DNA of 64,000 nt from Pseudoxanthomonas sp. GM95 (GCF_900109775.1 NZ_FOAX01000002.1:372001-436000), one strand, 5' to 3'. Positions 36,481-45,710 are shown, counted from the first letter of the stretch. Notes: generated from the letters alone by a model not told the origin. Numbers and translations: made by a program.

Positions 36481-39400
36481 TCATGCTTCGGCGTGGCCGG
36501 GCCGGCCGCGGCGCACCAGCACGAAGAACAGCGGCACCAGCAGCACCGCCAGCAGCGTGCCGGTGGCCATGCCGCCGATCACGCTGATGCCGATCTCGCG
36601 GCGGCTGGCCGCGCCGGCGCCGGTGGACAGCGCCAGCGGGATCACGCCGGCGACGAAGGCCAGCGAGGTCATCACGATCGGTCGCAGGCGCAGGCGCGCA
36701 CCTTCCAGCGCGGCGGCGATCGGCGAGCGTCCGGCTTCTTCCTCGGCCTCGGCGAACTCCACGATCAGGATCGCGTTCTTGGCCGAGAGGCCAATCGTGG
36801 TGAGCAGGCCCACCTGGAAATAGATGTCGTTGACGAAGCCGGCCAGCGTGGTTGCCGTCACCGTGCCCAGCACGCCCAGCGGGATCACCATCAGCACCGC
36901 CACCGGGATCGACCAGCTCTCGTAGAGCGCGGCCAGGCACAGGAAGATGAAAGCGATCGACGCCGCGTACAGCCAGAGCGTCTGGTTGCTGGACAGCTGT
37001 TCCTGGTAGGACAGGCCGCTCCATTGCAGGTCGAAGCCCGGCTGGGTCGCGACCAGGTCCTGCATTCGGTCCATCGCCGCGCCCGAGCTTTCGCCTGCCG
37101 CCGCGCTGCCCTGCAGCTGCACCGCGGCCAGGCCGTTGAAGCGCTGCTGCAGCTGCGGGCCACGGGTCCAGTGGACGCTGGCGAAACTGTCGAACGGCGC
37201 CATCTGGCCATTGCTTCCGCGCACGTACCACTGGCCGATGTCTTCGGGCAGGGCGCGATACGGCGCATCGCCCTGCACGTACACGCGCTTGACGCGGCCG
37301 CGGTCGATGAAGTCGTTGACGTAGCTGCCGCCCCAGGCCGTGGCCAGGGTGGAGTTGATGTCGCTCTGCGCCAGGCCCAGCGCGCTGGCCTGGGCGTGGT
37401 CGATGTCCACCTGCAGCTGGGCCTTGTCGCCCAGGCCGTTGAGGCGCACCGCGGTCAGCTGCGGGTCCTGACTGGCCTGGTCCAGCACCTTGGCCTGCGC
37501 GGCGTTGAGCGCGGTGCGCCCGGCGCCGTCGGTGTCGCGCATCCACAGCTCGAAGCCGCTGGACTGGCCCAGGCCGCGCACCGCCGGCGGCGAGAGCACG
37601 CTGACCTTGGCGTTGGCCAGCTTGCCGAAGTGCTTGTTGGCGCGATCGATGATCGCCGCGGCGGTGTTGTCGCTGTTGCGCGTCCCCCAGGGCTGCAGCG
37701 CCAGGAAGCCCTGGCCGGCGTTCTGCCCGGTGCCGGCGTTGTTGCGGCCGACCACCAGGAAGATCGCATCGATGTTCGCCTTTTCCTCGGTGAGGAAGTA
37801 ATGGCTGATGTCCTGCGCGAGCGCTTCGGTCACGGCCATCGGCGTGCCTTCGGGCGTGGTGAACTGCACCATCACCTGGCCCTGGTCTTCCACCGGCAGG
37901 AAGCCGGTCGGCATGCGCATGTACAGCGCCACCATCACCACCACGATCACCGCATACAGCGCCATCCAGCGCTTGGGCTGGACCAGCATCTTGCCCAGGC
38001 GGCGCTGGTAGCCGCCCTGGGTGCGCTCCACGCCGCGGTTGAACCACTGGAAGAAGCGGCCCGGCTTGCGCTCCTTCTCCACCGGCTTGAGCAGCGTCGC
38101 GCACAGCGCCGGCGTGAGCGTCAGCGCGATCAGCGCGGAGAGCGCCATGGCAGAGGCGATCGTGATCGAGAACTGCCGGTAGATGATGCCGGTCGAGCCG
38201 CCGAACAGCGCCATCGGCAGGAACACCGCGCCCAGCACCACGGTGATGCCCACCAATGCGCCGGTGATCTCGCCCATCGATTTCTCGGTGGCCTCGCGCG
38301 GTGGCAGATGCTCCTCGTGCATGATGCGTTCGACGTTTTCCACCACCACGATGGCGTCATCGACCAGCAGGCCGATCGCCAGCACCATCGCAAACAAGGT
38401 CAGCGTGTTGATGGTGAAGCCGGCGATGGCCAGGATGCCGAACGTGCCCAGCAACACGACGGGCACGGTGATCGCCGGGATCAGCGTGGCGCGCGCGTTC
38501 TGCAGGAACAGGTACATCACCACCACCACCAGGATGATGGCCTCGATCAGCGTATGGACCACGCCTTCCACCGACACGCGCACGAACGGCGTGCTGTCGC
38601 GCGGGTAGGCGACCTTGATCCCCGGCGGGAAGGTGGGAGACAGGCGATCGATCTCCGCGCGCACCGCATCGGCGGTGGCCAGCGCGTTGGCGCCCGACGA
38701 CAGCGATACCGAAAAACCCGATGCCGGATAGCCGTTGAGGAAGCTGCTGGTGGTGTAGCTTTCCGCGCCGATCTCCACGCGGGCCACATCGCCCAGGCGC
38801 ACGCTGGCGCCGCTGGGCAGGGTGGTGAGGATGATGTCGCGGAACTGTTCGGGCGTCTGCAGGCGCGACTGCGCGGTGACCGTGGCGTTGAGCGCCTGGT
38901 CCGGGCCAGTGGGCAACGCGCCGATCTCGCCGGCGGTGACCTGGGTGTTCTGGTCCTCGATCGCGCTGCGCACGTCGCTGGGCATCAGCTGGTAGGCATT
39001 GAGCTTGTGCGGGTCCAGCCACACGCGCATGGCGTACTGCGCGCCGAACACGTTGATTTCGCCCACGCCGCTGATGCGGCTGATCGGATCCTGCAGGTTG
39101 CTGACCAGGTAGTCGGCCACGTCTACGCGCGTCATCTTGCGCGTGGTGTCGTACAGGGCGACCACCATCAGGCTGTCGCCCTGCGACTTGGCCACGGTGA
39201 CGCCCTGCTGCTGCACTTCCTGCGGCAGGCGGGTCAGGGCCTGGTTGACTGCGTTCTGCACCTGGACCTGGGCGATGTCCGGGTCGGCGGCCTGGTCGAA
39301 GGTGATGCTGATGCGCGCCTGGCCCGAGGACGAGCTGGTCGAGGAGAAATACAGCAGGTGGTCGATGCCCTTGATCTGCTGTTCGATCACCTGGGTGACG

Positions 39401-39582
39401 CTGTCTTCCACCGTCTGCGCCGAGGCGCCGTTGTAGGTGGCACTGACATTCACCTGTGGCGGGGCGATGTCCGGGTATTGCTCCACGGCCAGGGTGCGGA
39501 TCGCGATGGCGCCCATGGCCATGATGACGATCGCAAGCACCCACGCGAAGATCGGGCGGTGGATGAAGAAGCGCGGCAGCAT
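36481..39582 (-). CDS. RND-family multidrug efflux permease (AcrB/MexB-like)
   Basis: A 1033-residue inner-membrane proton antiporter. N-terminal FFIHRPIFAWVLAIVIMAMG and the periplasmic pore region ASAQTVEDSVTQVIEQQ are signatures; the proton-relay aspartates are in GLLVDDAIVVVENVER (TM4), and the C-terminal half repeats the fold with GLSAKNAILIVEFAE. Length matches HAE1 pumps. It starts seven bases after the adaptor gene, so the two form an operon. No outer-membrane channel (OprM/TolC) and no TetR repressor gene is adjacent, so it probably uses a channel encoded elsewhere. Likely exports toxic aromatics or antibiotics. Confidence 0.93.
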   Translation of the reverse strand: MLPRFFIHRPIFAWVLAIVIMAMGAIAIRTLAVEQYPDIAPPQVNVSATYNGASAQTVEDSVTQVIEQQIKGIDHLLYFSSTSSSSGQARISITFDQAADPDIAQVQVQNAVNQALTRLPQEVQQQGVTVAKSQGDSLMVVALYDTTRKMTRVDVADYLVSNLQDPISRISGVGEINVFGAQYAMRVWLDPHKLNAYQLMPSDVRSAIEDQNTQVTAGEIGALPTGPDQALNATVTAQSRLQTPEQFRDIILTTLPSGASVRLGDVARVEIGAESYTTSSFLNGYPASGFSVSLSSGANALATADAVRAEIDRLSPTFPPGIKVAYPRDSTPFVRVSVEGVVHTLIEAIILVVVVMYLFLQNARATLIPAITVPVVLLGTFGILAIAGFTINTLTLFAMVLAIGLLVDDAIVVVENVERIMHEEHLPPREATEKSMGEITGALVGITVVLGAVFLPMALFGGSTGIIYRQFSITIASAMALSALIALTLTPALCATLLKPVEKERKPGRFFQWFNRGVERTQGGYQRRLGKMLVQPKRWMALYAVIVVVMVALYMRMPTGFLPVEDQGQVMVQFTTPEGTPMAVTEALAQDISHYFLTEEKANIDAIFLVVGRNNAGTGQNAGQGFLALQPWGTRNSDNTAAAIIDRANKHFGKLANAKVSVLSPPAVRGLGQSSGFELWMRDTDGAGRTALNAAQAKVLDQASQDPQLTAVRLNGLGDKAQLQVDIDHAQASALGLAQSDINSTLATAWGGSYVNDFIDRGRVKRVYVQGDAPYRALPEDIGQWYVRGSNGQMAPFDSFASVHWTRGPQLQQRFNGLAAVQLQGSAAAGESSGAAMDRMQDLVATQPGFDLQWSGLSYQEQLSSNQTLWLYAASIAFIFLCLAALYESWSIPVAVLMVIPLGVLGTVTATTLAGFVNDIYFQVGLLTTIGLSAKNAILIVEFAEAEEEAGRSPIAAALEGARLRLRPIVMTSLAFVAGVIPLALSTGAGAASRREIGISVIGGMATGTLLAVLLVPLFFVLVRRGRPGHAEA

Positions 39583-39589
39583 CGGTCGA

Positions 39590-40810
39590 TCAGCCCTGCT
39601 TGGTGGTGGCCGCCGCAGCGGCCGGGGCGCTGGTCACCGTGACCTTGGCGCCGTCGCTCAGGCCCTGCGAACCGCCGATCACGATCTGGTCGCCGGCCTT
39701 GAGCCCATCGGCCACCAGCCAGCGATTGCCCACCGCGCGCAACGTGGTGAACTCGCGCAGGTGCACGACGTTGTCGCTGCCGACGACCCAGGCCTGCGCG
39801 TTGCCGCGCGGGGTGCGGTCCACCGCGGTCTGCGGCACCAGCAGCGCCTGCTGGCGGATGCCCTGGCCGACCAGTGCGCGCACATACATGCCGGGCAACA
39901 GCAGGCCATCGGGATTGGGGAACTGCGCGCGCAGGGTGATGCTGCCGGTGGTTTCGTCCACGTCGATGTCGGCGAACTCCAGCGTGCCGGCCACCGGATA
40001 GTCGCTGCCATCGGAAAGCTTGAGCTTCACCTGCGCGGCCGACGCCTGCACGCCGCCATTGGCGATGGCCCGGCGCAGCGCCAGGAACTGGTTGCTGGAC
40101 TGGGTGATGTCCACGTTCATCGGATCCAGCTGCTGGATCTTGGCGATGGCATCGGTCTGGCTGGCGGTCACCAGCGCGCCGGGCGTGACCGCGGCGCGGC
40201 CGATGCGGCCCGTGATCGGCGCGGTGACGGTGGCAAAGCGCAGGTTGGTGCGCGCGGTGTCCAGCGCGGCGCGGCTGGCCTCGCTCTGCGCGGCGGCCTG
40301 GCGATAGGTCGCCACCGCGTCGTCCACGTCCTGCTGGGAAATCATCTGCTGCTTGCCCAGCTGCTGGTAACGCTCGGCCTGCAGCTTGGCAGTGACCAGC
40401 GCGGCCTGGCTGGTGGCCAGGTTGGCCTGGGCTTCATTGGCCGAGGCCTGGTAGAGCGTCGGCTCGATCTGGAACAGCGGCTGCCCGGCCTTGACCGTGT
40501 CGCCTTCGGTGAACAGCCGCTTGAGCAGCACGCCGCTGACCTGCGGCCGCACTTCCGATTCCTCCGAGGCGACGGTGCGACCGGCCAGCTCGGTGTCCAG
40601 CGCGACGGCTTCGGCCTTGAGCACCAGCACCTGGACCTGCTTGGCCTGCGGCGCGGCGGCTTCGCCCTTGCCCTTGCAGCCGCCCAGCAGCAAGACCGTG
40701 CCGATCAGCAGCGCCACCAGTGGCGCGTGGCGATGCGGCGTGCCGCGCGTGGAATCCAACCGGGGGCCTGTCACGGCGCGGTCATGCGACAACAATGCGG
40801 CTTTGCACAT
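39590..40810 (-). CDS. RND efflux periplasmic adaptor (AcrA/MexA-like lipoprotein)
   Basis: A 406-residue membrane-fusion protein. A hydrophobic leader ends in a lipobox (LLLGGC, Cys near residue 45), so it is a lipoprotein of the inner membrane. The barrel-sandwich hybrid region (SEVRPQVSGVLLKRLFTEGDTVKAGQPLFQIEP), an alpha-helical hairpin (about residues 115-185) and the beta-barrel domain (TVTAPITGRIGRAAVTPGALV) follow in the usual order. The leader is long before the lipobox, so a downstream start (for example GTG at residue 13) is possible. It precedes the pump gene by seven bases. Confidence 0.92.
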   Translation of the reverse strand: MCKAALLSHDRAVTGPRLDSTRGTPHRHAPLVALLIGTVLLLGGCKGKGEAAAPQAKQVQVLVLKAEAVALDTELAGRTVASEESEVRPQVSGVLLKRLFTEGDTVKAGQPLFQIEPTLYQASANEAQANLATSQAALVTAKLQAERYQQLGKQQMISQQDVDDAVATYRQAAAQSEASRAALDTARTNLRFATVTAPITGRIGRAAVTPGALVTASQTDAIAKIQQLDPMNVDITQSSNQFLALRRAIANGGVQASAAQVKLKLSDGSDYPVAGTLEFADIDVDETTGSITLRAQFPNPDGLLLPGMYVRALVGQGIRQQALLVPQTAVDRTPRGNAQAWVVGSDNVVHLREFTTLRAVGNRWLVADGLKAGDQIVIGGSQGLSDGAKVTVTSAPAAAAATTKQG

Positions 40811-41086
40811 AGACGTAAGAAGGGGAATCTGGTCAAAGGGGAGGAAAACAGTCGCGGCATCCTACGCGAACGCTCTACATGGATTTGTCGGAGCCAGTTC
40901 AGTCTTGCATCCCCGCGCGTGGCCAGGCGTGGCCCATGACGTGATGGTCATGCCCAAGCCAGGCGCGGTGGGGATGGATTCAGTTCAGTTCGCGGGCGCC
41001 CGCGGACGGCCCGCCACGCTAAGCCATCGCGCCTGCAATCGGGTGCCGGCCGGCGCTTATGTACCGCATAAAATTCTCTTATGGCC

Positions 41087-42307
41087 CTAGCGGACAGGGG
41101 CCTTCTGCGCCGCCACCGATTGCAGCAGGGCCACGAACTGCGATTGCAGCGCGGTCGGACGCCAGTCGATGCGGCGGGTCATCGCGATCCGCCGCCAGAA
41201 GTCGGCACCCGGCGAGCCGATCTCCATCAGCCGCCCCGCCTGGCTCTCCAGCAGGAACTGATCGCGTGACATCAGGGTGAGCCAGTCGCCCTCCAGCATC
41301 AGCCCCCGCATGATCAGGACCGAGCCGCATTCCACCCGCAGCACCGGCGGCGCCTGACCGCGGACCTGGAACATGCGCTCCCAGTTCAGCCGCATCGGCA
41401 CGCCGTGCGCCGGCACCACCCACGGATGCCGGTGCAGGTCGGCATCGGAGAGCCGGCGCTTGCCACCCAGCGGATGGCCGACGCGGCCGACGATCACCAG
41501 TTCGTCGTCGAACAGCCCTTCTTGGACCACGTCACGCGCCGGCACTGAGGCGCGCTGCGAGCCGATCAGCAGGTCCATGTCGCCCTGGCGCAGGCGCCCG
41601 AGCAACTCGGCGTACGGGCCTTCGATCACCTCGACCGAGGCGCCCGGATGCTGGCTGCAGAATTCGGACAGCACCCGTGGCAGGAATTGCGCGCGCGCCA
41701 CTGGCAGCACGCCGATCCGGATCTTGCCAACCGGTGCCTGGTCTTGCGCGCTGAGTTCGTCGATGCCTGCGCGCAGCTCGGCCAGCATCAGGCGGACGAA
41801 ATGGACCAGCCGCGCCGCGGCATCGGTCGGCCTCACCGCGCGTCCGCTGCGGTCCAGCAGCGCCACCTGCACGACCGCCTGCAGCTCGCGCATGGCGCGA
41901 TGAAGCGAGGGCTGCGACAGCCCGGTCTGTGCCGCCGCGCCGGCATAACTGCTGGCGCTCACCACGGACACGAGCGCGCGCAGCTGGCTCATGGTGACGC
42001 GCCGTTCGACATGGTGGATGGACGGCAGGCGGGCGGGCCGGCGGATCTGCTGCACGCCGCGCTCCAGGTAGCGCAGGGCACGGCGGGTGCGGTCGATGAA
42101 GCGTGCGCCGGCCTCGGTCGCGGTGACGCCCCCGGGATGACGATCGAACAGCCGCGCCTGCAGCACCTGCTCCAGCTTGCCGATCGCCTGGGCCAAGGCC
42201 GGCTGCGACAGGCTGACCGAGCCGGCGGCCAGACTGATGTTGCCCAGGCGCGCGACCTGCAGCAGTGCGTCCAGATGGCGCACGTTCAGTGCGTAGATCG
42301 CATCCAT
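41087..42307 (-). CDS. LysR-type regulator with two tandem helix-turn-helix domains
   Basis: A 406-residue regulator, about 100 residues longer than a normal LysR protein. The extra length is a second DNA-binding domain: the first (about residues 1-85) has GNISLAAGSVSLSQPALAQA and LEQVLQARLFDRHPGGVTAT, the second (about residues 103-185) has SSYAGAAAQTGLSQPSLHRA and LQAVVQVALLDRSGRAVRPT. The effector domain (GKIRIGVLPVARAQFLPRVL onwards) follows. Both HTHs keep the S-Q-P-(A/S)-L motif, so both may bind DNA. It is divergent from the amidohydrolase gene at 42520, across a region with two inverted repeats, and is the only regulator next to the long catabolic run that includes the iac genes. Confidence 0.88.
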   Translation of the reverse strand: MDAIYALNVRHLDALLQVARLGNISLAAGSVSLSQPALAQAIGKLEQVLQARLFDRHPGGVTATEAGARFIDRTRRALRYLERGVQQIRRPARLPSIHHVERRVTMSQLRALVSVVSASSYAGAAAQTGLSQPSLHRAMRELQAVVQVALLDRSGRAVRPTDAAARLVHFVRLMLAELRAGIDELSAQDQAPVGKIRIGVLPVARAQFLPRVLSEFCSQHPGASVEVIEGPYAELLGRLRQGDMDLLIGSQRASVPARDVVQEGLFDDELVIVGRVGHPLGGKRRLSDADLHRHPWVVPAHGVPMRLNWERMFQVRGQAPPVLRVECGSVLIMRGLMLEGDWLTLMSRDQFLLESQAGRLMEIGSPGADFWRRIAMTRRIDWRPTALQSQFVALLQSVAAQKAPVR

Positions 42308-42365
42308 GAAAATTCATTAGCAAGATTCAATGGCGCGATCATAAATCGAATTTGGATGGGCGCTC

Positions 42366-42382
42366 GCAATTGACCATATTGC
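42366..42382. promoter_or_regulatory. Inverted repeat GCAAT-N7-ATTGC, candidate LysR operator
   Basis: A perfect five-base dyad with a seven-base centre (TGACCAT), about 60 bp upstream of the double-HTH lysR start. It is one of two AT-rich dyads in the divergent region; LysR proteins commonly bind such ATTG/CAAT-containing dyads. Confidence 0.5.
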
Positions 42383-42405
42383 GCACCTCGGCGCAGCGCG
42401 GGTGA

Positions 42406-42427
42406 TATTGCACTGCACAAATCAATA
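42406..42427. promoter_or_regulatory. Inverted repeat TATTG-N12-CAATA, candidate LysR operator
   Basis: A second perfect five-base dyad, 23 bases after the first, sharing the ATTG/CAAT half-site. A pair of related half-sites would suit a regulator with two DNA-binding domains per subunit. It lies about 95 bp upstream of the GTG start at 42520. Confidence 0.5.
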
Positions 42428-42519
42428 GGCATTCCGAATACGCACTGTGTTTGCGGAGTGACCATCGATCCAAGCCCGACGCCATCCAAGATCCCCATCG
42501 TTCTCCCCCGAGGCCCTGC

Positions 42520-43380
42520 GTGAAGCTGCTAGATACCCACACCCACGTCATCTCTCCCGACAAGAACCACTATCCGACCAACCCGATCGGCGGCCATCAG
42601 TCCGAATGGTCCCAGGCGCGTCCGGTCGATGCCGATGGCTTGCTGCGGGCGATGGATGCGGCCGGGATCGAGCAGGCCGTGGTCGTGCAGGCGTCGACCG
42701 TCTACGGACACGACAACCGCTACGTGACCGACAGCGTGCGTCAGCACCGGGACCGCTTTGTCGGCGTGTATTCACTGGATGCGATGGCCGCCGACGCGGT
42801 GGAAAAGATCCAGCACTGGCAGGCGCAGGGGCTGCACGGCTTCCGCCTGTTCACCACCGGGAGCACCATGCCGGGCCAGGCCGACTGGCTGGGGCATGCC
42901 GATTCCTATCCGGCCTGGGCCTATGCCGAAGCGCAGGGCATTCCGGTGTGCCTGCAGATGACGATGGAGGGCATTCCGGCGCTGCGCAGCCTACTGACGC
43001 GTTTCCCCAAGGCGATCGTGCTGCTGGACCACTGCGCGCGTCCGGTGCTGTCCGATGGTGCTCCGTACGCCAAGGCGCAAGCCTTGTTCGATCTGGCCAG
43101 CTTCCCCGGCGTCCATCTCAAGCTGACTAATCGCACGCTGGCCGCGGCGGCTGAAGGCGACTCGACTCCGGCCGCATTCCTGGAGCGGATCGTGGCGTCC
43201 TTCGGCGCCGAGCGCATCGCCTGGGGCTCCAATTTCCCGGCGGCTGCGGGCACCTTGGCCGAACTGGCACAGGTCGCGCGCGCAGCGCTGTCCACGCTGC
43301 CTTCCGATGCACAGGTGGCCATCTTCGGCGGCACCGCACAGCGCCTGTATCCGTTCGCCGATACGATGGCGCAGGCATGA
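42520..43380 (+). CDS. Amidohydrolase-2 family metal-dependent hydrolase or decarboxylase
   Basis: A 286-residue TIM-barrel protein. It begins with GTG at 42520 (VKLLDTHTHVISPDKNHYP), with metal ligands in THTHVI; further ligand regions are VLLDHCARPV and the C-terminal IAWGSNFPAAAG. This is the amidohydrolase-2 family, which includes lactonases (LigI), decarboxylases of hydroxybenzoates and aminocarboxymuconate semialdehyde, and LigJ. First gene of the co-directional run opposite the double-HTH regulator; its end overlaps the next gene by four bases (ATGA), so it probably acts in the same step sequence. Reaction not assigned. Confidence 0.82.
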   Translation: MKLLDTHTHVISPDKNHYPTNPIGGHQSEWSQARPVDADGLLRAMDAAGIEQAVVVQASTVYGHDNRYVTDSVRQHRDRFVGVYSLDAMAADAVEKIQHWQAQGLHGFRLFTTGSTMPGQADWLGHADSYPAWAYAEAQGIPVCLQMTMEGIPALRSLLTRFPKAIVLLDHCARPVLSDGAPYAKAQALFDLASFPGVHLKLTNRTLAAAAEGDSTPAAFLERIVASFGAERIAWGSNFPAAAGTLAELAQVARAALSTLPSDAQVAIFGGTAQRLYPFADTMAQA

Positions 43381-44279
43381 GCGGCGCGCCGGTCCTGAAG
43401 ACGGTGCTGGCCGGCTATCCGCATACCGCGGCGCTACGCAGCGGGGCATTGACCGATCCGCGCGTGCGCCTGGCGTTCGAAGACGTCGCGCCGGTGCACA
43501 AGGCGTTTGCGCCGATGGTGCGCACGCAGGCTTTTGATCTGTGCGAACTGGCGATCGTCACCGCGCTGCAGGCCATCGCCTACGGCAAGCCGGTGGTGTT
43601 GCTGCCGGCGGTGGTGGCCTCGCGCTTTCAGCGTGGCTGTCTGATCGGCAGCCGGCCCAACGGCCTGCCCGCGCCGCAGGAACTCGCCGGTCGCCGCGTC
43701 GGTGTACGCGCCTACACGCAGACCACCGGCATGTGGGTGCGTGCGCATCTGGCCGAGGATTTCGGCGTGGACCTGCGCCAGGTGCAGTGGGTGACCCATG
43801 ACCCGGCGCACGTGGCCGAATACGACAACCCGTCCTACGTCCTCACGCCCAATGGCGACAAGAAGACCCTGGACATGCTGCGCGATGGTGAGGTCGAGGC
43901 CTGCATCCTGGGCAACGACCTGCCCAAGGGCGACGATGATTACGTACCGCTGATCCCCGACGCAGCCGCGCGCGACCAGGCCTGGTATGCGCAGCACGGC
44001 TTCATGCCGATCAATCACATGGTCGTGGCCGGTCGTGATGCAGTCGAACGGCAGCCCGACGCCGTGCGTGCCGCCTACGCGCTGTTGCGGCAGGCCGATG
44101 CGCAGGCCAACGGCAGTCGCGAAGGGCCACGGCAGACCTTGTTCGGCTTCGAACGCCTGCTCGGCCCGGTCCAGTTCACCATCGACGCCTGCCTGCAGCA
44201 GGACCTGTTGCCGCGCCAGATGACGGCTGAAGAAGTCTTCGCGCCGGCCCGCGCCCTGCTGGGCACGGACGGTTACTGA
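43377..44279 (+). CDS. 4,5-dihydroxyphthalate decarboxylase-like protein (substrate-binding-protein fold)
   Basis: A 300-residue protein with no signal peptide. It has the type 2 periplasmic-binding-protein fold seen in NMT1/THI5 and in the 4,5-dihydroxyphthalate decarboxylases Pht5/OphC: the N-terminal region FDLCELAIVTALQAIAYGKP, the hinge ELAGRRVGVRAYTQTTGMWVRAHL and DGEVEACILGNDLP. Members remove a carboxyl group from dihydroxyphthalate in phthalate catabolism. Coupled to the amidohydrolase gene upstream. The lack of a signal peptide argues for a cytoplasmic enzyme rather than an ABC binding protein, and no ABC transporter genes are near. The true substrate is unknown. Confidence 0.72.
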   Translation: MSGAPVLKTVLAGYPHTAALRSGALTDPRVRLAFEDVAPVHKAFAPMVRTQAFDLCELAIVTALQAIAYGKPVVLLPAVVASRFQRGCLIGSRPNGLPAPQELAGRRVGVRAYTQTTGMWVRAHLAEDFGVDLRQVQWVTHDPAHVAEYDNPSYVLTPNGDKKTLDMLRDGEVEACILGNDLPKGDDDYVPLIPDAAARDQAWYAQHGFMPINHMVVAGRDAVERQPDAVRAAYALLRQADAQANGSREGPRQTLFGFERLLGPVQFTIDACLQQDLLPRQMTAEEVFAPARALLGTDGY

Positions 44280-44339
44280 GCAACACGCCAGGGACGGCGC
44301 CGCATTTCCCCCGCACCACCCACTCCGGAATTTCGCCTC

Positions 44340-45641
44340 ATGGCTACTCCCGTTTCCCAAATCGCGCCGCCCAAGCCCGCGCGCCCCAAACGCTTCTATG
44401 AAGACCTGACGTTCCAGGTCCTGGCCGGCATGGCGCTGGGCGTGGCCGTGGGCGCGCTGGCGCCGGACATCGGCAAGCAGCTCAAGCCGCTGGGCGATGT
44501 GTTCGTCCGCCTGATCCAGATGGTGGTGGGGCTGATCATCTTCTGCACCGTCACCCATGGCATCGCCAGCGTGCGCGACCTGGGCAAGGTCGGGCGCATC
44601 GCGATCAAGGCGATCGTCTATTTCGAGGTGGTCACCACCATTGCGCTGGTGATTGGCCTGGTGACGATCAACGTCCTGCAGCCCGGCGCGGGTATGCACA
44701 TCGACCCGGCCGCGCTGCACAACCCGGGCGAGGCGGTACATCCGGCGGCCAGCATGAGCTTCGGCGAGTTCCTGCTGAACCTGGTGCCCAAGTCGGCGGT
44801 GCAGGCCTTTGCCGAAGGCGAGATCCTGCAGGTGCTGGTGTTCTCGGTGCTGTTTGCCTGCGGCCTGGCCTCGATCGGCGACAAGGCGCAGCCAGTGCTC
44901 GATGGCATCAATGCCGTGTCGCAGGCGCTGTTCTGGGTGATCCGCGTGGCGATGAAGATCGCGCCGATCGCCGCCTTCGGTGCGATTGCCTTTACCGTCG
45001 CCAAGTTTGGCCTGCAGTCGCTGGTGCCGCTGGCTGCGCTGATCGGCGAGTTCTATCTGACCTGCCTGATCTTCTTCGTCATCGTGCTGGCGCCGATTGC
45101 CTGGTACGCCGGCTTCAGCCTGCTCAAGCTGATGCGCTATATCCGTGAGGAACTGGTGCTGGTGATCGGCACCAACTCGTCGGAGAGCGTGTTCCCGCAG
45201 CTCACCGGCAAGCTCAAGAAGCTGGGCGTGGAAGAATCGGTGGTTGGCCTGGTCCTGCCCACGGCCTACAGCTTCAACCATGACGGCACTTGCCTGTACT
45301 TCGCCGCGGTCAGCGTGTTCCTGGCCCAGGCCACCGGCACGGCGATGGGCTGGGAGCAGCAGCTGGGCCTGTTGATGGTGCTGCTGGTGACGTCGAAAGG
45401 CGGTGCGGGCGTGGCCGGCTCTGCGATCGCGGTGCTGGCGATGACGCTGGCGGCCACCAAGGCGATCCCGGTCAACAGCATCGCGTTGATCCTGGGCATC
45501 CACCGCATCTTGGCTTCGGCCTTCGTGTTCACCAACATCGCGGGCAATGCCGTGGCGACCCTGGTGGTGGGCAAATGGGAGAACGCCATCGACCGCCAGC
45601 AGCTGGACCACGAACTACAACACGGCTATCGCGCTGCCTGA
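44340..45641 (+). CDS. dctA: C4-dicarboxylate:cation symporter DctA-like
   Basis: A 433-residue transporter of the dicarboxylate/amino acid:cation symporter family. The first helix region LTFQVLAGMALGVAVGALAPDIGKQLKPLGD, the serine-rich re-entrant motif GTNSSESVFPQLTGKL (family SSS-E motif) and VLPTAYSFNHDGTCLYFAAV are signatures. DctA takes up succinate, fumarate, malate and related acids. Its place between catabolic genes suggests uptake of a dicarboxylic aromatic breakdown product or a C4 acid. Assignment to DctA rather than a glutamate carrier is by overall pattern. Confidence 0.85.
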   Translation: MATPVSQIAPPKPARPKRFYEDLTFQVLAGMALGVAVGALAPDIGKQLKPLGDVFVRLIQMVVGLIIFCTVTHGIASVRDLGKVGRIAIKAIVYFEVVTTIALVIGLVTINVLQPGAGMHIDPAALHNPGEAVHPAASMSFGEFLLNLVPKSAVQAFAEGEILQVLVFSVLFACGLASIGDKAQPVLDGINAVSQALFWVIRVAMKIAPIAAFGAIAFTVAKFGLQSLVPLAALIGEFYLTCLIFFVIVLAPIAWYAGFSLLKLMRYIREELVLVIGTNSSESVFPQLTGKLKKLGVEESVVGLVLPTAYSFNHDGTCLYFAAVSVFLAQATGTAMGWEQQLGLLMVLLVTSKGGAGVAGSAIAVLAMTLAATKAIPVNSIALILGIHRILASAFVFTNIAGNAVATLVVGKWENAIDRQQLDHELQHGYRAA

Positions 45642-45710
45642 CGGCGCGCCACGCACATACCGTCGACGCGCGGCCACCGCGCCAGCGCACGCGCCTGGGA
45701 GGGCGACACC

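Noticed and set aside
35923..39642. A 1239-codon open frame on the plus strand opposite the RND pump
   Set aside because: It is antisense to a clear AcrB-type pump, is dominated by His, Arg, Gln and Gly runs, and has no family features. GC-rich codon bias on the real strand keeps the opposite frame open.
43434..45611. A 725-codon minus-strand frame opposite the Pht5-like gene and dctA
   Set aside because: Antisense to two well-supported genes; composition is that of a shadow frame.
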